The notes: generated by a model not told the origin, from the sequence alone. Shown: positions 42,396 to 55,812, counted from the stretch's first letter. The stretch is DNA of 64,000 nucleotides from Arachnopeziza araneosa (GCA_003988855.1 QYAI01000004.1:1054001-1118000), one strand, 5' to 3'. A program made the numbers and translations.

Positions 42396-45300
42396 ATGTC
42401 GCAACCGGCGCAAGATGCCCTCACGAGGATCGTGGCAGACTTGCGTAACAAGTCTGTAACCCCAACTCAATCTGGAGAGGAAGATACTGACCGTGTTTGT
42501 TGTAGGAATAGTGATGAGGTTAGAAGACGCGCGGCTTTAGAGCTGCGAGAACTGGTCGTAGTTACTTCACGAGGTGTGTATCGAGGCTACAGCAACAGAA
42601 TATAGCTCACAGCATCAGATCTTCCTCCCGAACGATTTCTCGAGTTTTATAACTTGGTGAACTCTCGGATAAACCAGCTCATCAGTCACGGAAGTGATCC
42701 AGCCGACCGGATCGGTGGAATTCATGCCTTGGATGCCCTTATTGATTTCGACGGAGTTGATGCAGGCACGAAGACGACAAGATTCACGCAAGCACTGCGG
42801 ACAGTGTTGCGAGGGAAGGACTTGGTGCCTATGAAGCCTGCAGCTGTAGCCCTTGGGAAGATATGCCGGCCTGGTGGATCCTTGATCTCCGAACTTGTTG
42901 AGAGTGAAGTAAAGACAGCTCTGGAATGGCTACAGTCTGATCGAGTGGAGGAGAGGAGATACAGTGCCGTATTGGTACTCCGAGAATTGGCCAGGAATGC
43001 TCCAACTCTTATGTATGCATTTGTTGGTTTGATTTTCGATCAAATATGGGTTGGATTGAGAGACCAACGCCTGCTTATCCGGCAGACAGCTGCAGAAGCT
43101 ATCAGTGCCTGTTTCCAGATTATCAGGGAAAGAGATCAGGTTATGCGACAAACATGGCAGGCAAAGATATACGACGAGGCTGTATTGGGTATTCGACAAG
43201 GCTCTGTGGAGTATATTCATGGTTCATTGCTTGTAATCAAGGAGCTTCTCCAGCAAGGAGGCATGTTCATGCACGAGCATTACCTTGAAGTTTGCGAGCT
43301 TGTCTATCGACACAAGGACCATCGAGACTTGCAGATTCGTCGGACAGTGGTTATGCTGATACCAGAGCTGGCAAATTATTCTCCTACACAATTTGCCCAG
43401 GAGTACTTGCACAAGTTTATGCTATATTTGTCAGGCATGTTGAAAAAAGACAAGGACCGAAACGATGCTTTCTTGGCTATCGGGAACATTGCGAACGCTG
43501 TGAAGAGTGCGATTGCTCCATACCTTGATGGTGTCCTGATATATGTTCGAGAGGGTCTGAGCTTAAAATCAAGGCGAAGTGGCACGGTAGATCCAGTCTT
43601 TGACTGCATTAGCCGACTTGCGGTTGCTGTTGGCCAAACTCTAAGCAAGTATATGGAAGCACTTCTGGATCCTATATTTGCTTGCGAGTTGACACCCAAA
43701 CTTACTCAAGCTTTGGTTGATATGGCATTCTACATTCCACCAGTCAAACCTACCATTCAAGAGAGACTGCTAGATATGTTGAGTAAAGTTTTATGTGGTG
43801 AACCGTTCAAGCCTTTGGGTGCTCCCACCCCAAATAGCATTGCTGCAGCGCCTATTGTCCCGAAGGATTCAAAAGACCCTCTTGCATACGAACACCGCCA
43901 GACTGAGATCAAGCTTGCTTTGAATACACTCGGAAGCTTTGATTTCTCAGGGCATGTCTTGAACGAGTTTGTCCGCGATGTGGCAATCAAGTATGTCGAG
44001 GACGATAATCCAGAGATTCGCGAAGCTGCTGCATTGACTTGTTGCCAATTATATGTCCGAGATCCTATCGTCAATCAGACTAGTTACCATGCAATACAAG
44101 TGGTTAGCGAAGTCATCGAGAAGCTTCTCACTGTCGGCGTTGCAGACCCAGAGCCCGCAATCAGGAGGACTGTGCTTGCTGCTCTTGATGAGCGATTTGA
44201 TCGCCATCTTGCCAAAGCAGAGAATATCCGCACCCTATTTTTTGCACTCAACGATGAAGTATTTGCCATCAGAGAAGTCGCTATAGCCATCATTGGCCGC
44301 TTGACACACGTTAACCCAGCATATGTCATCCCTTCGCTGAGAAAAGTCCTTATTCAGATGCTTACAGAACTCGAATTTTCTGATGTTGCCAGAAATAAAG
44401 AGGAAAGTGCGAAGCTGCTTAGTTTACTTGTTCAGAATTCACAGAAGTTGATCAAGCCATATGTGGATCCGATGATCTCAGTCTTGCTTCCCAAGGCAAA
44501 AGACTCCAATCCCAATGTCTCTTCTACAATCCTGAAAGCTATTGGAGACCTTGCGACCGTTGGTGGAGAAGACATGATTCCGTATATCGACAAGTTGATG
44601 CCAATCATCATTGATGCATTGCAAGACCAAAGTTCCAATGCTAAGCGAGAGGCTGCATTGAGAACCCTTGGACAATTGGCAAGCAATTCTGGTTATGTCA
44701 TAAAACCGTATCTCGACTACCCATCCCTCCTAGAAATACTCCAGAGTATCATCAGATCTGAGCCACATCGAGGCCCCCTGCGCCAAGAAACAATAAAACT
44801 GCTTGGAATTCTCGGTGCTCTTGATCCCTACAAGTACCAGCAAGTAGAGGAAAAGTCCCCAGAGTCCCAACTACGTCTAGAGTCAACTCAAATGACTGAT
44901 ATCTCTTTGATGATGACTGGCCTCACTCCTTCGAATAAGGAATACTTTCCTACAGTAGTGATAAATGCTCTTCTGCAGATCCTCAAAGATCCGTCCCTCG
45001 TACAGCATCATGCACTTGTTGTGGAAGCGGTCATGAATATTTTCAGAACTCTTCAGCTGGAATGTATTCCATTCCTAGACAAAGTGGTACCTGCATTCAT
45101 AGCTGTCATTCGTAGCGCGCCAGCAAGCAAGCTGGAGTCTTATTTTAGCCAGTTGAGCATTTTAGTTACCATTGTCCGACAGCATATTCGGAACTATCTA
45201 CCAGATATTGTTGTTGTGTTGCAAGAATATTGGAATCACTCCGCTCCTTTACAAGCGAATATCCTCCAGCTGGTGGAAGCTATTTCCAGATCTCTGGAAG

Positions 45301-48300
45301 GCGAGTTTAAGATTTATCTCGCTAGTATATTACCGTTGATGCTAGGCGTGCTAGAAAAAGATGCAACTACTCGACGGCTGCCATCCGAGCGTGTGCTTCA
45401 TGCGTTTCTGGTGTTTGGCCAAAGCGCGGAAGAGTATATGCATTTGATCATTCCCGTTGTCGTAGGTGTATTCGAGAAACCTCAACAACCTTCCTTCATT
45501 CGAAAATCCGCCATCGAAACCGTTGGCAAGATCTCGAGACAAGTCAATCTTAATGATTTTGCCTCCAAAATCATCCTGCCGTTATCAAGAGTACTTAGTG
45601 GAAGTGATACATCTTTGAGAGTTGCAGCTCTTGACACCCTCTGTGCTTTAATATTTCAGTTGGGGAAAGATTACCTTCATTTCGTAGGTACTATCAACAA
45701 GGTTCTCGCGGCAAATCAGATCTCACATCAAAACTACGAACTCTTGGTTAGCAAGTTGCAGAAGGGTGAAGCTCTTCCTCAGGATCTCAATGCAGATGAT
45801 CGGTTCCGTAGTCATGCCGATGATATTGCTTCTACAGAAGTACAGAACAAAAAACTGGATTCGAACCCCGTACACCTGAAGGCTGCTTGGGATGCGGCTG
45901 GAAAATCAACAAAAGAAGATTGGCAGGAGTGGATGCGAAGATTCAGTGTTACGGTTCTCACCGAGTCACCAAATCAAGCACTCAGGGCATGTGCATCATT
46001 AGCTGCTATCTATCCGCCACTAGCTCGCGAGCTCTTTAACTCAGCCTTTGTATCGTGTTGGGGAGATTTGTTCGAGCCATACCAGGATGACCTCATAGCC
46101 AACATCGAGATCGCGATCCGATCTCCTCATGTCACGCCTGACCTTCTTGGAATCTTACTTAATCTTGCAGAGTTCATGGAGCATGACGACAAAGCTCTTC
46201 CAATTGATATTCGGGTCCTAGGTCGCGAGGCTGGGAGATGTCATGCATGGGCAAAGGCGCTCCATTACAAAGAGCTTGAATTTCTCCAAGACCAGTCGTC
46301 TCAAGCAGTTGAAGCTTTAATTCAAATCAATAATCAGCTGCAACAATATGATGCTGCCATTGGAATTCTCCGAAGAGCTCAGCTGTACAAAGAAGGAATC
46401 CAACTTCGTGAAACTTGGTTTGAGAAGCTTGAGCGGTGGGAGGAAGCTCTCGAATTCTACCAGAAGCGTGAAGAAGAGCATCCCGAACAAAGTGAGACGT
46501 TTGATGTCATAATGGGTAAAATGAGGTGTCTTCACGCTTTAGGAGAATGGGATTCTCTATCCGCACTGGCTCAAGATAAGTGGCATACATCAACCTTGGA
46601 AATAAAACGAGCAATCGCTCCACTAGCTACGGCTGCTGCATGGGGACTTGCCAAGTGGGATCTCATGGATGACTATCTCAATGTCATGAAGTCCAACACC
46701 CCTGACCGATCATTCTTTGGCGCTATCCTGGCGTTGCACCGCAATCAATATCGCGAGTCTGCGATGTACGTTCAAAAAGCTAGAGAAGCTCTAGATACTG
46801 AGCTCAGCGCTTTGGTCAGCGAATCGTACAACAGAGCCTACACCGTTATTGTTCGTGTTCAAATGCTTGCCGAGCTGGAGGAGCTCATTGTTTATAAACA
46901 GAGCACCAACAATCCTGTCAAGCAGGCGACTCTGCGACATACTTGGGAGAAGCGCCTGCTTGGCTGTCAGAGAAACGTTGAAGTTTGGTCAAGAATGCTT
47001 AAGCTTCGTGCTCTTGTCATTTCACCCACTGAGAATATGCAGATGATGATCAAATTTGCTAACCTTTGCCGCAAGTCTGGACGAATGGGTCTTGCAGAGA
47101 AGCATTTGAAGATGCTCATCGGAAGTGAAGACAGCTTGGATAATGTCTTGCCTTATGATGAGTCTATGCCTAATAGCCATGATCGTCGAAATGGTTTCTT
47201 CGCATCAAAGGGTATACCCCCACCAGTTCACTATGCTGTTCTCAAGTATCACTGGGCATCAGGCAAACAAGAACAGGCTTTAGATGCTCTTAAGACCTTT
47301 ACCAGAGATTTGTCTGACCACCTGAGAGCTGCTCAAATGGCTGCGCAAGGAATCAATGGCGTCAACGACGGCCACAACCTCCAAGGTGTCGGAATCAATG
47401 AACTCAGCAATGGACTAAGCTATGATGCCGCCATGACAACATTACAAGGATCGGGACTGGCGAAGCAATTTAATGATCAATTTGTACTCCTCGCTAGGTG
47501 CTGTCTTAAACAAGGTGAATGGCAAATTGCGCAGAGAAAAGGCGAATGGAAACATGAAAACGTTCACGATATCCTGGACTCATATCGAGCTGCTGCTACA
47601 TTTCATCCCACGTGGTATAAAGCCTGGCATGCGTGGGCTCTTGCAAATTTTGAGATTGTTCAGGCAATTGGGCAACGAGGCGATCGCGAGCCAGTTGTAT
47701 CCGCAAAAGTTCTCAATGAATATGTGGTGCCAGCTGTTCGTGGATTCTTCAAGTCTATTGCGTTATCACAAGGGAGTTCTTTGCAAGATACCTTGCGTCT
47801 CCTCACTTTGTGGTTTGCCCACGGTGGTGACGGTGAAGTCAATAGTGCGGTGACGGAAGGTTTTACAGCTGTAAATGTTGATACTTGGTTGGAAGTCATT
47901 CCCCAACTCATTGCCAGAATCAACCAACCAACAACTAGAGTTCGACTGGCTACTCATAACTTGCTTGCGGATATTGGTAGAGCTCACCCACAAGCTCTTG
48001 TCTATCCATTGACTGTGGCAATGAAATCCGCTCCAAATACACGACGATCGAGATCTGCAATGCAAATTATGGATAGCATGCGCCAACACAGTGCCAAACT
48101 TGTTGAACAAGCAGGTCTTGTCAGCCATGAACTTATTCGTGTCGCTGTTCTCTGGCATGAGCTTTGGCATGAAGGTCTCGAGGAAGCGTCAAGATTGTAT
48201 TTTGGCGATAAGAATATTGAGGGAATGTTTGCGACTCTGGCTCCTCTTCATGATATGCTTGATGCTGGCCCCGAGACGCTACGCGAAATTTCATTTGCTC

Positions 48301-49841
48301 AAACCTTTGGCCGAGATCTTCAAGAGGCTCGTGAGTGGTGCAATACATACAGAACTACTGGAGATATTGGAGATATCAACCAAGCATGGGATCTTTATTA
48401 CCAGGTGTTTAGAAGGATTGCACGACAACTTCCTCAATTGAACAATTTGGAATTAGCATACGTGTCACCAAAGCTTTTGCAGGCCAAGAATCTGGATCTA
48501 GCAGTGCCTGGTACATATGCAAGTGGCAAAAAGGTCATTAAAATTGTCAGCTTTGAGACAACTTTCTCTGTTATCTCCTCCAAGCAGCGTCCGAGAAAAG
48601 CCAGCCTTCAAGGAAGTGATGGAATTATTTATGCTTTCCTTCTTAAAGGCCATGAAGATATTCGACAAGATGAACGTGTTATGCAATTGTTTGGTCTTTG
48701 CAATACTCTCATGATTAACGACACTGAGTCTTACAAACGTCATCTTAACATTCAAAGATACCCAGCTATTCCACTATCGCAAAACTCTGGTCTCTTGGGT
48801 TGGGTTCCCAACAGTGACACCTTGCATGTCTTGATTCGGGAATATAGAGAAAGTCGGAAGATCTTGCTCAACATCGAGCATCGTATCATGCTACAGATGG
48901 CTCCTGACTACGACAACCTTACTCTCATGCAAAAGGTTGAAGTCTTTGGTTATGCTCTAGATAACACAACTGGTCAGGACCTTTACCGAGTTCTCTGGCT
49001 GAAGAGCAAGAGTTCTGAGTCATGGCTTGAGCGCAGAACCAACTATACCAGATCTTTAGGTGTTATGTCAATGGTTGGATACATTCTGGGTCTTGGTGAT
49101 AGACATCCATCGAATTTGATGCTCGACAGGATCACTGGAAAGATCATTCATATCGATTTCGGAGATTGTTTTGAAGTTGCAATGCATCGTGAGAAGTATC
49201 CGGAGAGGGTACCATTCCGATTGACTCGTATGTTGACTTATGCTATGGAAGTCAGCAATATCGAAGGTAGCTTTAGGATCACCTGCGAGAACGTGATGAG
49301 AGTCTTGAGGGAAAACAAGGAATCTTTAATGGCGGTGCTTGAAGCTGTAAGTTCTTGTTTCCTTAGATTAGAAATCTCTAACATTTAACAGTTTATTCAT
49401 GACCCCCTTCTCAATTGGCGTTTGACAGGTGATGCTTCACCGCCCGGCCCAAGTTTCCGATCTGAACGACGAGAATCCTTGATTGCAGGCCAGACCCGTC
49501 GACCGTCACTTATGGATGCCGATATTCCACCCACGGCCCTCATGGCCCAAGATCCTGTGGCTGCACCTGGTGGTCCTCCGTCTTCACGCGCACGAGCTAG
49601 GACAAACTCCACTTCCCAGTCTCAAGGAAATGGCACTTCTTCCATAGATGCCGATGTTCAAGAGGTTCAGAATGAGCGGGCCATGCAGGTCCTCAACCGA
49701 GTGAAGGAGAAGCTGACAGGACATGATTTCAAGCCTGATGAAGAATTGACGTATATCCTACAAGTGGATAAGCTGCTGACTGAGGCGACGAAGCTGGAGA
49801 ACTTGTGTCAGCATTATATCGGGTGGTGCAGTTTTTGGTAA
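42396..49841 (+). CDS. TOR: TOR serine/threonine kinase
   Basis: Four exons, 42396-42451, 42506-42573, 42613-49346 and 49392-49841, give 2435 aa, close to the usual TOR length. TOR is the PI3K-related kinase of TORC1/TORC2, controlling growth with nutrients. N-terminal HEAT repeats fill about residues 20-1200. A FAT region follows. The FRB domain starts near 1885 (ELWHEGLEEASRLYFGDKN) and keeps the serine and aromatic residues used for FKBP-rapamycin binding. The kinase has LKGHEDIRQDERVMQLFGL (about 2052), GDRHPSNLMLD (about 2203) and IDFGDCFE. The C-terminal FATC is intact (KLENLCQHYIGWCSFW). Removing intron 3 (49347-49391) restores AVLEAFIHDPLLNWRL. Intron 1 (54 bp) is in frame, so retention would add 18 residues. 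Intron 2 is only 39 bp. Confidence 0.96.
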
Positions 49842-50517
49842 TTCACGGCAATCTTTCCTAATGACGGGGCAATATAGGCAGGCGTTTCGGGGGGCTCAGG
49901 GGCTTGAAATATTATGAGTGCTAAAGAGGGCAAAACTTTTGTATGATTTTGTGAACATAGCATAGCGCCGGTAGGGAGCTATGAATAAACAGCTTTGAAT
50001 CTGATACATTGCAGCCACAAGTGAACTAGGACATGGAGCTGACATGACTTGAGCGAGTATTTTCACTAGTTATCGTATTGAACATGCTTTAATGCATGTA
50101 AGCATGTTTCACCCATGCACTCCGTATTTCGCTTTTGTTGAATGATCCTGCAAGTGCTATCTCTAGTCACATGCTGCGTTGGTGGCGTTGGGGGCTCAAG
50201 ATTTCAAGGTTTTGGTCTGGTCTTTGAGAAGCCACAATGCACGAGACATGCGATCCGGAGTTCTTGCACTCGAGCCGTCCCTAACATGGCGTCAAACTAT
50301 CCAGCCTCATTCCATAGCACCTGCATATCACAATGGATCACAATGACATTGAATGCAAGTGCAAAAAAACGGCGGCTGGAGCACAATATACCCCTCCATA
50401 TATCCCATGCCACCTAGCTGAAGGGAAGAACTTCAAGATGATCACTTCAATTGTTATTTACTGATTGAGTGCTGTTGGAAGTGGCAGAGTATCACCGTTG
50501 ATCTACACAGATGAATC
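49842..50517. other. Intergenic
   Basis: Lies after TOR and before the ankyrin gene. Short ORFs only (for example 50142-50417). No feature recognised. Confidence 0.6.
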
Positions 50518-53009
50518 ATGGAACAGCAAAGAAAATTCCCCGATGACTTCGTCACGTCCTACAGCCTGATCAATCCTGCTACTGGTGAAAAGCGTAATAA
50601 TACCGGCCAATTCAAGGCTGACGAATTTGAGGACAAGAAGAGGTTCAAACGCCCTAGAACGCTAGGAAGACCAAAGAATGGTTGGACCGCATCCAAGAAA
50701 AGAAAGCTCGTCAGACTGTACCTGAATACAGATCTCGAGGTTAATGATATCAGGAGAATTCTGGAAACAAAATCATTCCATCCTTGGTATCAGTCTCCCC
50801 ATAACTCTCTAAATTTTGCTGACCCATTCCCAGTAAACGAGACATTCAAAAACACCTTAACACTCTTTTGCAGCACCGGCCAAACCAAATTCGCCCCAGA
50901 GGAAAGACAGCCAAAGAACGGATTCAACTACTGATGGAGTGCAAAACTTTCAAATCATCTCATCAATCACAAACTCAACCGCCTGAAGAATCAACTGCTC
51001 TTGAGCTCCAAATACAAGAACCTGCTTTATCATTTGACCCAACAGACTCTCTTGATTCAACACCGCTTACACCGTTTGTGCGGGATGTGTGGCCAAATTT
51101 ATTTCCTGATGTCGAAGTTGTCCCAGCGTTTCCGTCAGAGGATTTGAACGAAATCAACCTGGGTATGAAAACAAGTATCTTTGGATCTCAAAATGATGTC
51201 CACTCATGTTTCGATGAAATTCGCGATAAATCTATAACTGTGGAACATTTTTGTTCTCTTCCCCACGTCAAACTCACAGCGCCAGCTTCTGGTCCATTGG
51301 ATAGTCATTCGCTGTTAGAATCGCCTCAAATACAACACGTACTGCCTGCTTCGACAAATCAAGAAAAGAAAGACACATATTTTTCAGACGACAACGACAG
51401 TGTATTATCCCTAGATCAAAACGACGACGGCTCAACACTCAACATTAGGAGTCTAAAGCAGCGCTTAAAATCAAAGCACTCGATGAGTTCTCTAGATGAT
51501 ATCAAGTCTCTAATTGAACGCCTTACTGTTTCAGAGTCTGACACGTCAAGTATTCGCGCTCGTCGAAGCGCTAGTTGCTCTCCTACACCCTCCTGGGCAA
51601 CACTTCCAGGTCGAATTATTCTCCCCGGTGCCTTTCCCAAGTACTGTTGGAAGTACGTCAGTAAGGATGGAAGACTGATTACTTGCAGTGATTTTCCTTG
51701 CAATCACATCCCAATGTTTGACTCCCTGAGCACCTATCACGGATGGCATTGGCCATTTGCTAGAGATGATCAGTTTCATCGTCAAAAAGGCGATTTCTTA
51801 CACAGCTGTACAGATATATTTGGCAATTCTGTTCTCCACATGGCTGCGGTAGCAAAGTCGCCACTCTCACTTATTTCATCGCTGGTTGTAGCGGGGGCCG
51901 ATTTGAGTTGTGTAAATAGCGCCAACCAGACTTTCTTACACCTGCTGGATATGCCGCATTTGTCACAATTAGATGAATATCTACGCTTGCTTGAGAGTCT
52001 CCAAGAACGGAAATTTCCTTTTGAAACTCGAGATCACACTGGACAGAAAGCACCCTTCTTAATGATGCATTCGAAATTTTCTGATGAGGTCTCCACACGA
52101 ATATTGAACTTTGCCAAGTCTCACAATTTGGAGTGGACCAGCTATTGCGACAACTTAGGACACGCTACTCAGAGTAGCATGTGCGAGTTTTGTGATCCAG
52201 GTGCTGCCAATGTTCACGAAGGCCTCAACATGACTCATGCTAACTACCAAGGATCATGCGCATTTGAGGTAACGGAACTGCCAAGGCAAGAACAAGACTC
52301 CAAGCATCCTTCTTCGGAACAGATCCCGCACCTGAAGAAAAGCCCAATAGAGTATGAATATCATGCGAACTTGCTTAAAACAATCAGAAAGGCAGGCAAT
52401 CAACCAAATTTTGAAGATAGTAGTGGTCAAAATGGGCTGCATTGTCTATCTGAAGTTTGTTTGGATCTTCCAATCCCGTCAACACAGCTAAATGCAGCCT
52501 CGGGACCTACAGAACGACGACAAAAATATCTAGAACAGTTACTTCAAGCTGGTGTAAATCCTAACAGTCACGACAAAAATGGAAACACACCTTTCATGGC
52601 TTTCATCCTCCACACCAGAGAAGACGAAGATGATCCATCTACCACCAAAATTTTGGATACCCTCTTCCAAGCAGGCGCAAACATCCACCGGCGTAATGTT
52701 CAAGGTGAAACAGCTCTTCATCTTGCTGTAAAATTGGGCCGTCGAGCCGCCGCGAAGTTTCTCTTGTCACATAATGCCAATGTTCATGCTAGGACATTAA
52801 CAGGGCAAGGAATCTTGGTACTCGGATACGAGTACAGTCAGCGCGCCACCCATGATGAAGTGCTATACTCCCAGATATCACTTTGCATGAGCCTTGTTGC
52901 AACCGCTGGTGCAGTTTCTGCGCCTACTCTTCTCGATGAGTGGGCTATACCACGGTTGAAGCATGCATGGATGAACAGCCTGCCTGAGAAACAACAAGTA
53001 GAACGTTGA
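50518..53009 (+). CDS. Putative DNA-binding protein with ankyrin repeats (Clr5-like N-terminus)
   Basis: Two exons, 50518-50786 and 50834-53009, give 814 aa. The 47-bp intron (donor GTATCA, CTGAC branch, CAG) is the one that keeps frame. It joins to NDIRRILETKSFHPCKRDIQ and KHLNTLLQHRPNQIRPRGKT, and the alternative acceptor 42 bp further on gives an early stop. Residues about 45-130 (GRPKNGWTASKKRKLVRLYL onward) look like the basic helical Clr5-type region of fungal regulators, which suggests DNA binding. The middle is acidic and disordered. A CFDEIRD/SPTPSWATLPGR region and the cysteine-containing CKYVS-type segment near 51630 follow. The C-terminal 350 residues hold several ankyrin repeats (VLHMAAVAKSPLSLISSLVV, ETALHLAVKLGRRAAAKFLL, NVHARTLTGQGILVLG). 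Targets are unknown. Confidence 0.8.
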
Positions 53010-54201
53010 CATGGCCCTTAGCTCACGTCAAACTATTGGGAAATTCTCAAAGCGACATTTCAATTCATTAGGGAGATATTAGATTTGGTCACCATTTCCA
53101 TCGGACAGAAGGAGGAATATACGAGGCTTCTAGGAAAGTAGAACTAAAACGACTCACTAGAGAGTCTTGATTACATGATTAGATGTACTGCCAGAAGAAT
53201 AGCGTCACACAGACCTTGATAGAAAGCCCAAGTTGATCTTGCTATCTTAAGCATTGACTTTTAAAATTGTTTTATTCTTCGTTCCTCTACTTTGTCTAAT
53301 CATACATTTACGAGAATTGTTCGGCTCCGTTCCGCAGCTTATTTTTTTGTTGGTGTTTCATAAGCATGGCCTTTTTTATTATATAAAATGAGATGATTTA
53401 GTAAGTCCAGGTTAATCCTGAACATCTTCTGGCTGTTATGAGATTAATCAACTGCTCTTTCTTTGAGTTCCGAAATATCACAGAATACTACGGAATCTAG
53501 CATCTTCACGCAAGAGATGCCAACTGGGTCTTGGGGTAAGCCATTCCCCAAAACTTTGCGGCTCGTGTAACGATTTCCAGTTTGTCACGAGTATAAATTT
53601 GAGTTTCTTACTCCGCAAACCAGCTGGTATGTTCCTTAATCAGGCGAACTGTTTCGAGTGAATCAGGGGATTGCTAGCCACTCGTCTGCGTAACCTAACC
53701 ATTTTAAGCATAGCGAGTCCCAGATGGCTTGCATTTGGATATGGCAGTCGATGCCGATCTCCGAAGGAGATGAATTTCTCTTTAACCCCGTCCTCCATGT
53801 TTCCTGAAATAGTTCATGAAAGTCGCGGGGAACCCTTATTCTTTTTACCCCTCGGCCAGATCAACCGAGCCAAGGCCTGCTCATCCCGGGTAAAGTTGAC
53901 CTCTCCCCTAACGCCACTTATTCAAAACAACTAAGCGAGGGTTATGAAGGTTCTTTGTGCTGTGCCTTTCTCTAGGACATGCCATGAGCGATGCCAGGTT
54001 TACTGCCCAGCTTCTTGTCAGCTAATACGGGTTGGGAGAAAGATACGAAGAGGAGTGAAGGAATCTCATTTTGCTTTTCATATTTGGTGGTAGTAGGTGG
54101 TGTATAAAACGAGGTGGTTTCCTCCGGATTGAGACTTATGTTCTACAGTCTCATCAGTCATTCATTATCCTTCTTGTCAATCATTTTTCATCATTTTAAC
54201 T
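53010..54201. other. Intergenic, promoter of xylanase locus
   Basis: About 1.2 kb, A+T-richer than its flanks, with an ORF of 87 aa (53671-53934) that shows no features. TATAAA at 54103-54108 lies 94 bp before the xylanase ATG. Confidence 0.55.
54103..54108 (+). promoter_or_regulatory. TATA box of broken xylanase gene
   Basis: TATAAA stands in GTGTATAAAACGAG, 94 bp before the ATG at 54202. The promoter architecture still looks intact although the reading frame is broken. Confidence 0.5.
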
Positions 54202-55176
54202 ATGATTTATCTTCGCTTCCTCATGCTGGTATGCTCAGCTGCTAACGGTGTCTTCTCAGCTCCAACGACCTTGAAGAGGGAAACTCCACGTTCATAGAAC
54301 GAGGTAGCACTCCCAGCTCCACCGGCCGCAATGGAGGTTATTACTATTCCTTCTAGACCGATAGAGGCGCTAGTGTGACCTATACCAACGAAGCCAATGG
54401 CGAGTACGACGTCAGCTGGTCTGGAAATGGCAACTTTGTTGCTGGTAAGGAATGGAATCCCGGAAGTGCTAGGTTAGTAGCCTTCAACATCAATCGAAAT
54501 CTGCGTGCTAATCTCATCTTCCAGAACCAGAACCTACACCGGGAGCTACCAACCAAACCTGAACAGCTACCTCTCCGTCTACGGCTGGTCGACCTCTCCT
54601 CTCGTCGAATACTACATCGTCGAGATCTTCGGCAGCTACAACCCCTCCTCGGGCGCTTTACTCAAAGGCACCGTCTACAGCGATGGCTCCACCTATAACA
54701 TCTACCAGAAGACCAGGTCTAATGAACCGTCTATCACTGGGACTGCCACATTTCAACAGTATTGGTCCGTCAGGCAGAGTAAGAGGAGTAGTGGGACTGT
54801 CATCACGGCGAATCATTTCAACGTGTGGGCGAAGTTGGGCATGAGGCTTGGGACGTTTAACTATCAGATTGTGGCGACCGAAGGCTATTTATCTTTGGCA
54901 TTATCATTTGAAATAGAACACAAGAAAGCAGTGCTATTCACTGTGTTCATATCATTTGGGTTGACAGTCCATCTAATAGGTCTCCCTTCTCTAATCTTTC
55001 TCATGCCTCCTAGCCCAGAATATAAAACAAGTCGACAGATAGTCCTAGAGGTTAGGTATCGAAGGATTAAGAAAGCTACATCCCCGATGATAGTAAACAC
55101 AACACCAGCGAACACATATTTTTTAAATGCTAAATGGAAAATCCAAGTTAGCTTCCAATGTGTCCAAATAATCTGA
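54202..55176 (+). pseudogene. GH11 endo-1,4-beta-xylanase, disrupted
   Basis: Family 11 xylanases are secreted enzymes that cut the xylan backbone. A signal peptide is readable (MIYLRFLMLVCSAANGVFSA). The frame is lost near 54262-54264; the initial frame then meets TAG at 54295-54297. In the shifted frame the propeptide and mature start continue (GSTPSSTGRNGGYYYSF), but the conserved Trp codon after YYYSF is TAG at 54354-54356. After it, TYTNEANGEYDVSWSGNGNF, LSVYGWSTSPLVEYYIVE (catalytic Glu) and FNYQIVATEGY (second Glu) are well preserved, with a normal intron at 54473-54524. Homology stops at GY near 54888 and an unrelated in-frame tail runs to 55176. Strong conservation downstream of two lesions suggests recent inactivation. 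A sequencing or assembly error must be excluded. I call it a pseudogene, not a working enzyme. Confidence 0.85.
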
Positions 55177-55812
55177 AAATAGTATGAAAAAGGCTACCAG
55201 CATGGTGATCTTTGAGCTTACTTTCCCTCTTGGTCTTATTGCGAGTAGATCATTGATCCGATGATAAATGTTTGAGATTATGGCGATAACAGTATGGCGT
55301 ACGTCCAGAATAGACAAGAATAGTTTACCATACTGATAATCAAGTCTTCCACGCTCTGATTGGCGATGTCAACATTGTCTTTAATCACGTGACAGCCACA
55401 TGTCTAGCGCTTTTGTAACAACAATAGTGTCGAGGGAGGTTGAAAGTGAGACAGTGAGAAACAGTTAAAAATGACTGTCGTCACATGTAACCAAGGCTGA
55501 TGGAAACCGTCAAATGGTAGGGTTCCGATATGAAGCAGCCGTCACAAGCCACAGTGGCTCCCCTGTTGATACGTCATCATGTCGCGGCACGCACGCCACT
55601 TCTTCAGTCTTGCTGCCCCTCTTTCCTATCCTAGCGAGCAGTAGCCAGCAACGCCAGGAACGTTCCATTCCAACTTCATTCCCAACTACAAAATCAACAC
55701 ACTCTCCCCCCAACGCCCTTCTTCTTCTTCTTCGCACACACTTCGCATCTCTCAACTAACAAAACAACTCACATTCACAGATCTACCTTCGCTCACAATC
55801 TCGATCGCTATC
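55177..55812. other. Intergenic, promoter of Vip1-like gene
   Basis: Contains a pyrimidine-rich stretch with a CTTCTT run near 55720-55735 followed by an A/C-rich leader up to the ATG at 55813, as in many highly expressed fungal genes. No other gene was recognised; both-strand ORFs of 81 aa overlap each other and look spurious. Confidence 0.55.

Noticed and set aside
53671..53934. 87-aa ORF upstream of the xylanase
   Set aside because: No domain, weak context and no intron or neighbour evidence.
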